From assembly GCF_004011505.1 (NCBI RefSeq), contig NZ_SAUN01000001.1:868001-932000 (forward strand): DNA of 64,000 nucleotides, given 5' to 3'. Made by a program: the position numbers and the translations under genes. Source of the DNA: Nonomuraea polychroma. Its GTDB lineage: Bacteria; Actinomycetota; Actinomycetes; Streptosporangiales; Streptosporangiaceae. The notes beneath the pieces were generated by a model. That model made no database searches. It saw only the letters and a list, made by a program, of their open reading frames with translations, and had not been told where the DNA came from. Shown one piece after another: positions 1-8,499 of the stretch (the first letter of the stretch is position 1; every line of letters begins with the position of its first letter).

Positions 1-106
1 CGACCTGCCGTTCACGCTGCAGGACGGGGACACCGTGACCATCGGCATCTCCGAGATCGGCATCCTGACCACCATCGTGGTCAGAGGCCTGGAAGCGATG
101 CGCTGA
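1..106 (+). CDS. Fumarylacetoacetate hydrolase family protein, C-terminal end (partial)
   Basis: The reading frame enters from the left edge and stops at TGA 104-106, leaving 34 residues. The tail contains GDTVTIGISEIG followed by a hydrophobic strand, which is the usual C-terminus of FAH-family hydrolases and isomerases (2-hydroxyhepta-2,4-diene-1,7-dioate isomerase type), enzymes that act on diketo acids from aromatic catabolism. Substrate cannot be inferred because the catalytic part lies outside the window. The family assignment rests only on this tail. Confidence 0.6.
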   Translation, partial: DLPFTLQDGDTVTIGISEIGILTTIVVRGLEAMR

Positions 107-122
107 TCCGGCGTCCTCCGCG

Positions 123-156
123 CCCAGCCCGCAAAGCTTTCAGAGGCTTCGCTGGG
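123..156. terminator. Possible bidirectional terminator between convergent genes
   Basis: CCCAGC (123-128) pairs with GCTGGG (151-156), and AAAGC (133-137) can pair with GCTT (146-149) inside it. It sits between the convergent FAH-family gene and the gene ending at 140, overlapping the last codons of the latter. There is no T-tract. Confidence 0.3.
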
Positions 157-1012
157 ACTCGGGGGTGGCGTGGACCTGATCCCAGTCGATGGCCACCTTC
201 TGGGGGTCCTCCGGGGCGATCTTGGCGGGGAGCCGGGTGTCGGGGAAGATGAGGGCCAGGTACTGCGGCGGGACCCGGTGGGCGAGGCGTGCCTCGTACG
301 AGCCGTTCGGGCCGCTCACGCGGAGGACGAGGCCCAGGATGGGGTCGCCGTTGTCGGCGGTCATGCCGTCCGTCGAGAACGTGCCGAGAACCGTGACCAT
401 GGCGGGCACGCCCCGAGCGAGAATGTCGGCAGCCGAAACTCGCTCCCCAGCCGACGGGGTGTTCCACCTCGGGGCGCGCTCCCAGTCGATGAGGAGGAGG
501 CCGCGGTTCTGCGGGTCGACGTAGACGGCGAGGTGGGCGCCGGGGAGGACGGCACCCACGAGGAGGCGCGGAATCGGCTCGCGGTGGGCGACGCGGTAGG
601 CGTCCCCGCTCTCGGGGCGTACCTCGAGGTCGAACGCGACCACGGGCTGGTCGTTGATCGTCACGCCCGTGTCCTGCATCGAGAGAATGACGGCACCGGC
701 CGGCACGCCGTTGTGCCGGAGGTCATGGTTGCCACCGGCCATGTCTTTGATCATTCCGAACAGCCCGCCGGATCGGCTCGACTGCACCTCTCCACCGACC
801 GCCGACATGGCCGTGCGCATCGCGCGACTGGTCAGGCCGAGCACGATCATGAACGCTCCGGGGATCGACAGCGTCATGCCGACGGAGAAGGCGATAGTCG
901 CCCAGTCGGGTATCGGCCACATCAGCATCCCGGTGACCCCGGCCGCCAGCACGAGGCCGCCGATCACTTCCACGGCCACTCCCATCGGGAGCAGCATTCC
1001 CTTACGCGTCAT
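140..1012 (-). CDS. Membrane protein with duplicated cytoplasmic domain, function unknown
   Basis: A 290-residue protein. I start it at ATG 1012 because GAAGGAA lies just upstream; an in-frame extension to 1174 has poor support. Two hydrophobic helices occupy roughly residues 8-60. The rest contains two related beta-rich repeats, at about 105-190 and 200-285. Both carry a pattern of a Thr/Gly-rich strand, 'F-D-L-E-V' or 'L-G-L-V-L-R-V', a Pro-rich 'P-R-L-L-V' or 'P-Q-Y-L-A-L', and end in a D-P-x(n)-I-D-W motif, so the domain looks internally duplicated. Proteins of this plan are common in actinomycetes but have no assigned role that I know. It is divergent from the WXG100-type pair starting at 1300. 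Confidence 0.7.
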   Translation of the reverse strand: MTRKGMLLPMGVAVEVIGGLVLAAGVTGMLMWPIPDWATIAFSVGMTLSIPGAFMIVLGLTSRAMRTAMSAVGGEVQSSRSGGLFGMIKDMAGGNHDLRHNGVPAGAVILSMQDTGVTINDQPVVAFDLEVRPESGDAYRVAHREPIPRLLVGAVLPGAHLAVYVDPQNRGLLLIDWERAPRWNTPSAGERVSAADILARGVPAMVTVLGTFSTDGMTADNGDPILGLVLRVSGPNGSYEARLAHRVPPQYLALIFPDTRLPAKIAPEDPQKVAIDWDQVHATPESQRSL

Positions 1013-1299
1013 CAGCGTGTTCCTTCTCACCGGTCCTGTTCGTACGCTGATCAGGTAACGGCAGAGCGCTTGACTGATGCTTGCACGCCGTTTGCCGACT
1101 GAGGGAGCGCCGCCCGGCGCCCCCCGGCCGGCCGGCCAGGACCTGATTTCGAACACTGCCATGGTGCCGCTCACGTCCGGGATGCGGGGCTCCCGCCTTC
1201 TGCGTGATTCCGGTTGCTTATGGGAATGCCAAACGCGTCAACCCCCAACGCCCGGTGTGCTTGACTTCCGCCCGGTAACCACACCCTCTGGGAGGGTTC

Positions 1300-2328
1300 A
1301 TGGGGGAGTTCGTGGGGATCGACCCCCGAGGCGCACATGAGCTGATCCGCCGGATGGAGGCGGGAAAACAGGCCCTGACCAGGACGCGGTCAGGGCTCGA
1401 CGCGGCCATCGCCGAGGCAGGCGAGGACTGGGCCGGCCGCCAGGGCACCGCGGCCATGCACCGTACCTGGGCCTTCTACGACGAGTCGCAGCAGGACCTG
1501 AAGTGGCGCATCGACACCATCGAGCAGTTGGTGCCGGTACGCGAGAAGGGCATGCTCACCGGAACCTTCCCGTTCCCCAGCCAGGCCGAGGCCATGGCGG
1601 CCGCCGTGAACGATGCGAACGAGCTCGCCGACACGTTCCAGAACCACGACCGATACCTGCCCGGCCGGGTGGAGACAGCAGCGGGACCGCTCAAGGACAG
1701 GGCACGGGACCCGGCCTACGCGGCGGCGCTGCTGGCCGAACTCGGCGGCCCCGAGGCGTTCGTGAAGCTCTTCCGTGACTGGATCAACACGCAGGCCCCG
1801 GGACAGTACCGAGGCCTTCCGCCCACCTCGCTCCAACAAGCGGCCGCCTCCACCCCAGGGCAGCTGGCCGCCGCCTTCTCCAGCGCCGAGCGCACAGGAC
1901 GGCTCGGCAGCGAATGGTACGAGATGGTCGCGACCGCCCCGGCGGACGTCCTGACGACACTGGTGGCACTGGCCGGCCAATCCACCACTTTCCTCAACAG
2001 GGTGGCCATCGACCTCCTGAACCGCCCACCGGACGCCGGACCCACGGCCCCCGACTGGAATCTCCACAACCTCGCCAAGGCGTACACGGCCAACCCGGAC
2101 GCATTCCAGCAACTGCTGGCCGAGCGCCCAAAGGAGTCGGGCGTCCTGTTGGCCGCGGACACCGGCAACCCCGCGTACCCGGCGGCGCTGGCGGACGCGC
2201 TGCACAACGCCCTGAAGCCGGGCACCGGGGCGGAAGGATTGCGCGAGCGTGCCTGGTTCACCGTCATCCGCAGCAACACCGAACTGCCCGGCATCGAGGC
2301 GCTGAAGACAGGGAGCGGCAGCCCGTGA
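1300..2328 (+). CDS. WXG100-like N-terminal domain protein
   Basis: A 342-residue, almost entirely helical protein. The start ATG follows GGGAGGG. The first ~95 residues form a helical hairpin with a W-A-G motif in the turn (EDWAGRQG), as in WXG100/ESX-type proteins handled by type VII secretion systems. The remaining ~245 residues are helical without a recognisable enzymatic motif. The TGA stop overlaps the GTG of the next gene (GTGA, 2325-2328), so the two are translationally coupled. Co-transcription with a second WXG protein suggests a secreted or cell-surface helical pair. No secretion ATPase or obvious toxin domain is visible in the window. Confidence 0.6.
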   Translation: MGEFVGIDPRGAHELIRRMEAGKQALTRTRSGLDAAIAEAGEDWAGRQGTAAMHRTWAFYDESQQDLKWRIDTIEQLVPVREKGMLTGTFPFPSQAEAMAAAVNDANELADTFQNHDRYLPGRVETAAGPLKDRARDPAYAAALLAELGGPEAFVKLFRDWINTQAPGQYRGLPPTSLQQAAASTPGQLAAAFSSAERTGRLGSEWYEMVATAPADVLTTLVALAGQSTTFLNRVAIDLLNRPPDAGPTAPDWNLHNLAKAYTANPDAFQQLLAERPKESGVLLAADTGNPAYPAALADALHNALKPGTGAEGLRERAWFTVIRSNTELPGIEALKTGSGSP

Positions 2329-2615
2329 CCACCAGACAACAGCTCCTCAGGGAAGCCGCCGCGAAGGAGGCGCTCGCCTCCACCTTCACCCGGTACGCCA
2401 AAGGGCTGGCCGACGCTTTCGACGGCATCCCGTCGCAGCAGGGCGAGTTCGACCCGTTCTGGAAGGGCCCGGCGATGGAGCGGTATCGCGCGCACGCCAT
2501 CCGGCTCCGGCGCGACATGGACGAGCTCGAGGACTCGTGCCTGGCCACCGCGGAGAACCTCCGCCGCCGGGCCAAGCGACTCCGTGAGGACGCCGCGAAC
2601 CTGACCAGTCAGTGA
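2325..2615 (+). CDS. Small WXG100 family protein
   Basis: A 96-residue protein starting at GTG 2325, overlapping the upstream stop by four bases. It consists of two long helices around an F-W-K-G-P turn near residue 46, which is the classic WXG motif. Length and layout match WXG100 proteins, which form helical-hairpin dimers and are typically exported by ESX systems. The C-terminus is rich in Arg and Glu and lacks a clear YxxxD/E export signal. It was chosen over longer in-frame readings because those extend deep into the upstream gene. Confidence 0.6.
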   Translation: MTTRQQLLREAAAKEALASTFTRYAKGLADAFDGIPSQQGEFDPFWKGPAMERYRAHAIRLRRDMDELEDSCLATAENLRRRAKRLREDAANLTSQ

Positions 2616-2621
2616 GCGCTC

Positions 2622-2723
2622 ATGTCGGAGGACAGCCGCCGGGTTGCCCCGGCGAGTCATCTCGCCAGGGCTGCCGGCACGCTGGGTGAGTACGCATCAG
2701 CTGGACAACGTGTAGAGCCCTAG
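2622..2723 (+). CDS. Possible 33-residue peptide
   Basis: An ATG six bases after the preceding stop opens a 33-codon frame ending at TAG 2721-2723. Composition is ordinary (Ser, Arg, Ala, Gly) with no motif and no strong ribosome-binding site. It could be a third small gene of the WXG operon or chance. Confidence 0.2.
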   Translation: MSEDSRRVAPASHLARAAGTLGEYASAGQRVEP

Positions 2724-2781
2724 GAACGTCGCTCGAGCCTCGCGCGTTTCCTTCATGTCACCTCTCGACACAAGGAGAAGC

Positions 2782-2898
2782 ATGAACTTAGGCGTTCCGG
2801 AACTCATCCAGCTGCTTGTGATGCTGCTCATCTTCGTCGGGGTTGTCGGCGGCGTGGTGTTCCTCATCGTGCGGCTGGCAACCCGCGGCCGAAAGTAA
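2782..2898 (+). CDS. 38-residue single-pass membrane peptide
   Basis: ATG 2782 follows an excellent ribosome-binding site (AAGGAGAAG, 2772-2780). The peptide begins MNLGVPELIQ, continues with about 22 strongly hydrophobic residues (LLVMLLIFVGVVGGVVFLIV) and ends in a basic RLATRGRK tail, giving an N-out/C-in or tail-anchored topology. The strong Shine-Dalgarno sequence and sensible membrane architecture support a real gene. Codon 3 is TTA, the rarest leucine codon in such genomes and the target of bldA-type control. It may be co-transcribed with the WXG genes. Function unknown. Confidence 0.6.
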   Translation: MNLGVPELIQLLVMLLIFVGVVGGVVFLIVRLATRGRK

Positions 2899-3021
2899 AG
2901 ACGCTCGATCAAGACCCTCTGTACTAGCCTGCTTGGCGACGCCGTCACCAGACACGAACCCGCCAATGCCACTCCCAGCGCTCCTCGTCGTCGTCTGCCC
3001 TCCCAAGGGGATTTGTAGAGA

Positions 3022-4491
3022 TCATTTTTCCGTGCTCTCTTTCTCGAAGGAGCTCAGCGTGGGGTCGTAGTCGAGGGCGCCGATGTCGTACATCGGGGTC
3101 ATCCAGTGGTAGAAGTTGTCGCCCCGCTCGCGCAGCAGGTCGTACAGGCGGCGCATGAGGCGGCGGCGGACCGGGGCCAGCTCGGGGTGGGTGTACCGGT
3201 TGCTGAGCTCGTGCGGGTCGGCGTGCAGGTCGTACAGCTCGTTGACGGACTCCGGATTGACGATGAGCTTGTAGCGGTCGTCGCGGATCATCCGCTGCGG
3301 GTAGGGGAAGTGGTGGCCGTGGAACTCGGCCAGCAGTTCGGCGGGCCACTCCGGGTGCTCGCCGCGCACCAGCGGGACCAGGCTTCGGCTGTCCACGGCC
3401 GGTTTGGTGTCGCAACCGGCCAGGTCCAGGATCGTGGCGGTGCAGTCGGTCAGCGTCACGAATTCGTTCCTGACCTGCGGCTGCTCGCCAGGGATGCGGA
3501 CGATGCCGGGGATGCGGTAGATGTCCTCGTACATGGCCGGGCCCTTGTCGTGCAGGCGGTGGGCGCCGGTGAACTCGCCGTGGTCGGCGGTGAAGAAGAC
3601 CGAGGTCTGGTCCGTCAGCCCCAGCTCGTCGAGGCGGTCGAGGATGCGGCCGATCTGCTGGTCGATCAGCGTCACGTAACCCCAGTAGACGGCGATCAGC
3701 TTGCGGGTGACGTCGATGGGGATCGTGTCGAACGTCCAGTGCTCGCTGTAGTTACGCTGCACGGGCGGCTTGCCTTCGAACGTCTCCGCGATCGACGGCG
3801 GCAGCTCCACCAGGCTCGGGTCGTACATGTCGAAGTACTCGTCCGGCAGCAGGTACGGCAGGTGCGGCCCGAAGAAGTGGGTGGCGAGGAAGAACGGCCG
3901 GCCGTCGGCGGCATACCGGTCGAGGTGCTCGATGGCCCGGGTCGCCAGGTAGTGCTCGAACGTGGCCTCCACCGGCTGGTGCAGCCGCGCCGCGAGCAGG
4001 TTGCCCTGGTTGCCGTTGGGGGTGGTGCCCCGGATCAGATCCGAGATCCGGTACGGCGGCAGCCCCCGCTCCTCCAAGTACGCCAGGTAGTCGGGATGGT
4101 CGACCGGGTTGTGCCAGCCGGGCAGGTCGGGCCCGTCGAAGCCGTACGAGGCGGCGTTGCGGCTGGTGCCGCCGTGCCACTTGCCGATCAAGCCCAACTG
4201 GTAGCCGCGCTCCTTCAGCGCGCCGGGGAAGGTGAACGCGTCCTCGCGCAGGTCCTCCAGGTAGCCGACGTTGCGCTCGTAGTTCGCCAGCAGCCGATGC
4301 CGGAACGGGGCCTGCCCGGTGAGCAGGCTGGCCCGCGCCGGCGTGCAGATGGCCGTCGGCGTGTAGAACCGGTCGAACCGCGTGCCGGTGGCGGCCAGCC
4401 TGTCCAGGCTGGGCGTGGCCACGTGCGGGTTGCCGTAGCAGCCCAGCGTGTCGACACGGTGCTGGTCGGTCATCAGGAACAGCAGGTTCAC
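3022..4491 (-). CDS. Type I (formylglycine) sulfatase
   Basis: A 489-residue hydrolase of the alkaline phosphatase/sulfatase superfamily that cleaves sulfate esters. It opens with the metal-binding MTDQHR motif at residues 7-12. The sulfatase signature CTPARASLLTG has its Cys at position 49; this Cys would be converted to formylglycine by a maturase. Further motifs include FTADHGE (metal site) and HDKGP. No signal peptide is present, so it is cytoplasmic and needs substrate import. The start is GTG 4491, whose last two bases overlap the TGA of the binding-protein gene (GTGA), the last junction of the ROK-ABC operon. Context points to an imported organosulfate. Whether it is an aryl, alkyl, choline or sugar sulfatase cannot be told. 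Confidence 0.88.
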   Translation of the reverse strand: MNLLFLMTDQHRVDTLGCYGNPHVATPSLDRLAATGTRFDRFYTPTAICTPARASLLTGQAPFRHRLLANYERNVGYLEDLREDAFTFPGALKERGYQLGLIGKWHGGTSRNAASYGFDGPDLPGWHNPVDHPDYLAYLEERGLPPYRISDLIRGTTPNGNQGNLLAARLHQPVEATFEHYLATRAIEHLDRYAADGRPFFLATHFFGPHLPYLLPDEYFDMYDPSLVELPPSIAETFEGKPPVQRNYSEHWTFDTIPIDVTRKLIAVYWGYVTLIDQQIGRILDRLDELGLTDQTSVFFTADHGEFTGAHRLHDKGPAMYEDIYRIPGIVRIPGEQPQVRNEFVTLTDCTATILDLAGCDTKPAVDSRSLVPLVRGEHPEWPAELLAEFHGHHFPYPQRMIRDDRYKLIVNPESVNELYDLHADPHELSNRYTHPELAPVRRRLMRRLYDLLRERGDNFYHWMTPMYDIGALDYDPTLSSFEKESTEK

Positions 4492-5456
4492 TTGCTGAAG
4501 GCCTTTTCGTAGAGATCGCCGGTGTAGTACGTCGCCGGGTCGGGCTTCGACTTGAGCTGGCCGGTGCCGACGAAGAAGTCGCCCAGGCTGTCGAGCCACT
4601 TGGCGACCGTGCCGTCCTTGGTCTTGGCGACCAGGTCGGCCGTCGGCATCGTCTGGACGTTCGCCGCGTCGGCCTTGACCTTGGCCGGGTCGAGCTTGAG
4701 CAGCGCGGCCGCCTCGGTGATCGACTCCTCGGGGTGCGCGGCCCGCCAGTCGTTGGCCTCCTGCAGCACCTTGATCACTTTGCTGGTGAGCTCCTGGTCC
4801 GTCTTGGGCCCCGACACGAACGCGGTCGGGAACGAGCTGTCGGGGAACTCCTTGGTGCTGGCGAGCTCGACCGTGCCGGGCACCTTCTGCTTGATCGTGT
4901 CGATCAGCGGGTACCAGATGCCGGCCCCGTCGATCTGCCCGGCCGAGAACGCCGACACGACGGTGGCCGGGTCCATCGGCACCTTCTGGATGTCCTGGGT
5001 CGTCATCCCGGCCTTCTTCAGCGCCAGGTTGAGCACCATGTCGCCGGAGGTGCCCTCGGGCACGCCGACCTTCTTGCCCTTGAGCGCCTGCATGGAGGTG
5101 ACGCCGGGACGGCCGATGACGCGGTCGGCGTACGCGAGCGTGTTGATCGCGATGACCTTGGCCTTGCCCGACGCCGGCAGCCACATGGCGCCCGGGCCGA
5201 TGTAGCCGAAGTCGAGGTCGCCGGCGCCGAGCGCCTGGATCTGCAGCGGCCCGTTGGTGAAGACCTTGATCTCGGGGGTGAGCCCCTGCTTCTCCCAGAG
5301 GCCCTGCTTGTCGGCGATGGCCAGCAGGCTCGCGCCGTTGTAGTCGCTGATGTAGCCGAAGCGGACCGTGGTGCCGTCGTCGGAGCAGGCGGTCACGGAC
5401 AGTGTCAGCAGGCTCACCGCCGTGGCGGCCGTCAGGGCGCGGCGAAGAGAACGCAT
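4488..5456 (-). CDS. ABC transporter substrate-binding lipoprotein (SsuA/TauA-like)
   Basis: A 322-residue lipoprotein. The N-terminus has two Arg residues, a hydrophobic stretch and a lipobox ending LSVTAC, with Cys24 as the lipidated residue. The mature part has the fold features of the nitrate/sulfonate/taurine binding family: GYISDYNGASLLAIADKQGL at the N-lobe, D-L-D-F-G-Y-I-G-P, and a K-G-K-K-V-G-V-P-E-G-T-S-G motif near residue 125. It should capture the ligand outside the membrane for the permease and ATPase encoded just upstream. It lies 28 bases after the ATPase stop and overlaps the sulfatase start. The downstream sulfatase suggests the ligand is a sulfate ester rather than a sulfonate. 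Confidence 0.85.
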   Translation of the reverse strand: MRSLRRALTAATAVSLLTLSVTACSDDGTTVRFGYISDYNGASLLAIADKQGLWEKQGLTPEIKVFTNGPLQIQALGAGDLDFGYIGPGAMWLPASGKAKVIAINTLAYADRVIGRPGVTSMQALKGKKVGVPEGTSGDMVLNLALKKAGMTTQDIQKVPMDPATVVSAFSAGQIDGAGIWYPLIDTIKQKVPGTVELASTKEFPDSSFPTAFVSGPKTDQELTSKVIKVLQEANDWRAAHPEESITEAAALLKLDPAKVKADAANVQTMPTADLVAKTKDGTVAKWLDSLGDFFVGTGQLKSKPDPATYYTGDLYEKAFSK

Positions 5457-5484
5457 GGCGGATCATTCCTTTCCGGGGGGTGAT

Positions 5485-6255
5485 TCAGGCGGCTGAAGCT
5501 TGGTGGTACACGCCGTGCCAGACCTCGTTGCGGATGCGCCCGAACTCCGGCGACAGCCGCATCTCCTCGGTCCTCGGGTACGGCAGGCCGACGTCGACGA
5601 CCTGCTGGATGCGGCCGGGCCTGGCCGCCATGACGATCACCCGCCTGGCCAGGTAGACGGCCTCGTCCACGTCGTGCGTGATGAACATGACCGTGCGCTG
5701 GTCCTGGCTCCAGGTGTCGAGCAGCTGGTCCTGCAACTGCACCCGGGTCAGCGCGTCCAGCGCGCCGAACGGCTCGTCCATGAGCAGGACCTGCGGGTTG
5801 ACCGCGTACGCGCGGGCGATCGCGCAACGCTGCTTCATGCCGCCGGACAACGTCTTGGGCAGCGCGTCGGCGAAGTCGGACAACCCGACGAGCTCGATCG
5901 CTCGCTCGGCCCGCCGCCTGCGCTCGTCAGCGGGGAGCTGGGCCAGCTTCAGCCCGAACTCGACGTTCTTGCGCACGGTCAGCCAGGGGAACAACGCGTA
6001 CTGCTGGAAGATCACCCCGCGGTCCGGCCCGGGACCGGTGACCGGCACGCCGTCCACCAGCACCTCGCCCGAGGTGGGCTCGACCAGCCCGGCCGCCATG
6101 CTCATGAGCGTGCTCTTGCCGCATCCGGACGGGCCCACGACCGTGACGAACTCGCGGTCGGCGATGTCCAGCGACACCTGGCTCAACGCGGTGAACGTGC
6201 CGTCCTTCATCGGGTAGGTCTTGACGACGTCCCTGAACGAGATCTTGGTGGTCAA
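5485..6255 (-). CDS. ABC transporter ATPase (SsuB/TauB family)
   Basis: A 256-residue nucleotide-binding subunit. Walker A is GPSGCGKST (residues ~41-49), the Q-loop region reads [11 protein letters not shown], the signature is LSGGMKQR and Walker B is [12 protein letters not shown]. The FPW after the Q-loop and the Ala-rich C-terminus fit the nitrate/sulfonate/taurine subfamily. The start is TTG 6255, chosen because CAGGAG lies five bases upstream and TTGA overlaps the permease stop. A longer open frame exists only as a shadow of the permease gene. It energises uptake through the permease encoded just upstream. Confidence 0.9.
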   Translation of the reverse strand: MTTKISFRDVVKTYPMKDGTFTALSQVSLDIADREFVTVVGPSGCGKSTLMSMAAGLVEPTSGEVLVDGVPVTGPGPDRGVIFQQYALFPWLTVRKNVEFGLKLAQLPADERRRRAERAIELVGLSDFADALPKTLSGGMKQRCAIARAYAVNPQVLLMDEPFGALDALTRVQLQDQLLDTWSQDQRTVMFITHDVDEAVYLARRVIVMAARPGRIQQVVDVGLPYPRTEEMRLSPEFGRIRNEVWHGVYHQASAA

Positions 6256-7052
6256 CGGCGCTCCTGCCAGTCGGTGAGGTGGCGTTCGGCCAGCAGCAGC
6301 AGCCGGTCCATCAGCAGGCCGAGCACGCCGATGGCGATCAGGCCCACGAAGATCGTGGACAGGTCGTAGTAGAGCTGGGCCTGCTGCATGCGGAAGCCCA
6401 GGCCCTCCTGGGCGGCGATCAGCTCGGCGGCGACCAGCGTGCCCCAGGCCGAGCCGAGCCCGACCCGCATCCCGACGAGGATGAACGGTGTCGACGCCGG
6501 CACCACGACCTTGAGGAAGATCGTCCGGTCGGAGGCGCCCAGCACGCGGGCGGCGTTGATCAGCGTCTTGTCCACGTCCACCACGCCCTGGAACGTCGAC
6601 ACGACGCTGGACAGGAACGCCGCCAGGAAGATCACGAAGACCTTCGGCACCTCGCCGATGCCCATGAGCACGATGGCGAGGGGGATGATCGCCAGGGGCG
6701 GGATGGTACGGAAGAACTGGACGTACGGCTCCAGCAGGCCGCGCGCGGTGGCGTACCAGCCCATCAGGAAGCCGACCGGGATCGCCAGCAGCGTGCCGAG
6801 CAGGAAACCCAGCAACACCCTGCGCAGGCTGGCGAGCATGTCGTCCAGGAGCGTGCCGTCCGCGATCAGCTCGCCTGCCTTGGCCGCCACCTCCAAAGGA
6901 GTCGGCAGGCCCTGCACGCCGACCGTGGCGAGCAACGTCCACACGACGAGGCCGGCGATGACCGCGATCAGGTTGAGAACGAGGGCACGGCTGGAGCGCT
7001 TGGGCTCGCGCCGCGCCGCGGGCGCTTTGCCCAGCGCGGTCAGCTGGGTCAT
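6252..7052 (-). CDS. ABC transporter permease (SsuC/TauC family)
   Basis: A 266-residue inner-membrane subunit with about six transmembrane helices. The EAA loop ([21 protein letters not shown], residues ~163-183) is the docking site for the ATPase and is well preserved. Ordering and sequence match BPD_transp_1 permeases of the sulfonate/taurine/nitrate group. Its ATG overlaps the ROK regulator stop (ATGA) and its stop overlaps the ATPase TTG, so all junctions of this operon suggest strictly coupled translation. A single permease gene implies a homodimer. Confidence 0.9.
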   Translation of the reverse strand: MTQLTALGKAPAARREPKRSSRALVLNLIAVIAGLVVWTLLATVGVQGLPTPLEVAAKAGELIADGTLLDDMLASLRRVLLGFLLGTLLAIPVGFLMGWYATARGLLEPYVQFFRTIPPLAIIPLAIVLMGIGEVPKVFVIFLAAFLSSVVSTFQGVVDVDKTLINAARVLGASDRTIFLKVVVPASTPFILVGMRVGLGSAWGTLVAAELIAAQEGLGFRMQQAQLYYDLSTIFVGLIAIGVLGLLMDRLLLLAERHLTDWQERR

Positions 7053-8329
7053 GAGCCCTCCTTCGCCGGTCTCATGACCAGGGTGCTGCGTTCATGGATG
7101 ACCTCACTGCGTTCGGTCATGGGCCTCGGATGGTTCATGGGGTCCTCTTGCGCGAGATCTGGCCCGGCCGGATAGCGGGAGAGAAGGGGGGATTCGTGCA
7201 GTACCAAGGCGATACCGCCGAGGGCGCCCGCGGCCTCGCCGAGCGTCGCGGGGCGCAGCGTGATCCGGTGCCTGGAGATCGGCATGACCCGGGCGTGCAG
7301 CGTGCGCTCGATCGGCTGGAACAACGCGGCGCCGATCGCCGCCAGCTCGCCTCCGACCACGATCGCGCTGGGGCCGATGGCGTTGCACAGGGCCGCCAGC
7401 ACGCCGCCGATGTTGGTCCCGACGCCTTCCAGCAGGCCGAGCGCCGTGGCGTCGCCTGCTTCGACGGCCTTGATCAGCCCGGGGACGTCGTCGGCCCGGC
7501 CGCCGGCGGCGCGGTAGGCGTCCAGGACGGCTCTTATCGAGGCCACGGTCTCCAGGCAGCCCGAGCCGCCGCAGGAGCAGGGCGGGCCCTGCGGGTCGAC
7601 CATGATGTGGCCGAACTCGCCCGACAGGCCGTAGGCGCCGCGGTGCAGCGACCCGGCGATCACCAGTCCGCCGCCGACGCCGTGGGACAGCCGCAGGTAC
7701 AGCACGTCCTGGCCGCCCGCGGCCGCGCCCCAGATCGCCTCGCCCAGCGCGGCCAGCCGGGCGTTGTTGTCCAGCAGCACCGGCACGCCGAACCGCTCGC
7801 GCACCAGCACCTGCGCGGGATGCGGAGTGTCGTCGTCCGTGCGGGAGTCCGGGCCGCCTACCGGGCCGACCACGCCGACGCCGATCGCGCTGAGCGCGCC
7901 CAATCGCAGGTCACCCTTGCTGAGGGAACCGATGAGCCGCTCGGCCAGCTCCACCCGCTGCTCCCACGGCAGGTCGGCGTCGTGCGGCTCGCTGGCCGCG
8001 CCGACGATCTCGTGCGCCAGGTTGACGGCCGCGACGTGCAGCGCGCGCCGGGCGAAGTCGATGCCGATGGCCTGCCCGGCGTCCGGGTTGAGCGTCAGCG
8101 TCTCGGCCGGCCGGCCACGGCCGCGCGGCGTGTCGTCCTGCTGGGTGGCGGTGACGACGGCGCCGGTGGAGATGAGCTCGGCGAGGATGTCGTACAGGGT
8201 GGTACGGGACAGCCGGCAGAGCTTGCCCAGCTCGCCCCGGCTGAGCGGACCGTGCTTGCGCAGCAGCCCGAGCACGAGCTCTTCGTGCCCGCGCCGCAGC
8301 TGTGACAAGGGGCCACGGGGGTGTGACAT
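7049..8329 (-). CDS. ROK family transcriptional regulator
   Basis: A regulator of about 426 residues. The N-terminal winged helix ([23 protein letters not shown]...[13 protein letters not shown]) is followed by a sugar-kinase-like ROK domain with the zinc motif [10 protein letters not shown], glycine-rich GIDFAR and VGVVGPVGG. It heads the ABC-sulfatase operon and probably senses a sugar or sulfated sugar. I favour ATG 8329 over GTG 8353: on the minus strand TTGACG, an 18-base spacer and CAGACT place transcription near this ATG, so the message could be leaderless. The last ~30 residues, after the normal end of ROK proteins, form an odd tail containing [17 protein letters not shown]. Confidence 0.85.
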   Translation of the reverse strand: MSHPRGPLSQLRRGHEELVLGLLRKHGPLSRGELGKLCRLSRTTLYDILAELISTGAVVTATQQDDTPRGRGRPAETLTLNPDAGQAIGIDFARRALHVAAVNLAHEIVGAASEPHDADLPWEQRVELAERLIGSLSKGDLRLGALSAIGVGVVGPVGGPDSRTDDDTPHPAQVLVRERFGVPVLLDNNARLAALGEAIWGAAAGGQDVLYLRLSHGVGGGLVIAGSLHRGAYGLSGEFGHIMVDPQGPPCSCGGSGCLETVASIRAVLDAYRAAGGRADDVPGLIKAVEAGDATALGLLEGVGTNIGGVLAALCNAIGPSAIVVGGELAAIGAALFQPIERTLHARVMPISRHRITLRPATLGEAAGALGGIALVLHESPLLSRYPAGPDLAQEDPMNHPRPMTERSEVIHERSTLVMRPAKEGS

Positions 8330-8467
8330 GACGCTGAGTCTGCCCACGGCCACGGTTTTTCGTCAATAACCCGGAAAAAAACGTCTGAGGCATGACGTGG
8401 TGCCGTGAGCGGGGAAAACGCGGCTAGGGAGGGGGTTGGCGAGCCTTGTAACGTTCCCGTAACGTGG

Positions 8468-8492
8468 CGACGCGGCCTCGCGAGCCGCGTCG
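8468..8492 (-). terminator. Terminator hairpin after the kinase pair
   Basis: A nine-base-pair perfect stem, CGACGCGGC (8468-8476) with GCCGCGTCG (8484-8492), and a seven-base loop lie eight bases beyond the kinase stop at 8500. There is no U-tract, as is common in high-GC actinomycetes. Confidence 0.55.
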
Positions 8493-8499
8493 ATGTGCG

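Noticed and set aside
3022..5466. An 814-codon frame apparently fusing the binding protein and sulfatase
   Set aside because: Its first ~325 codons are a low-complexity shadow of the binding-protein gene in another frame; the real sulfatase starts at GTG 4491.
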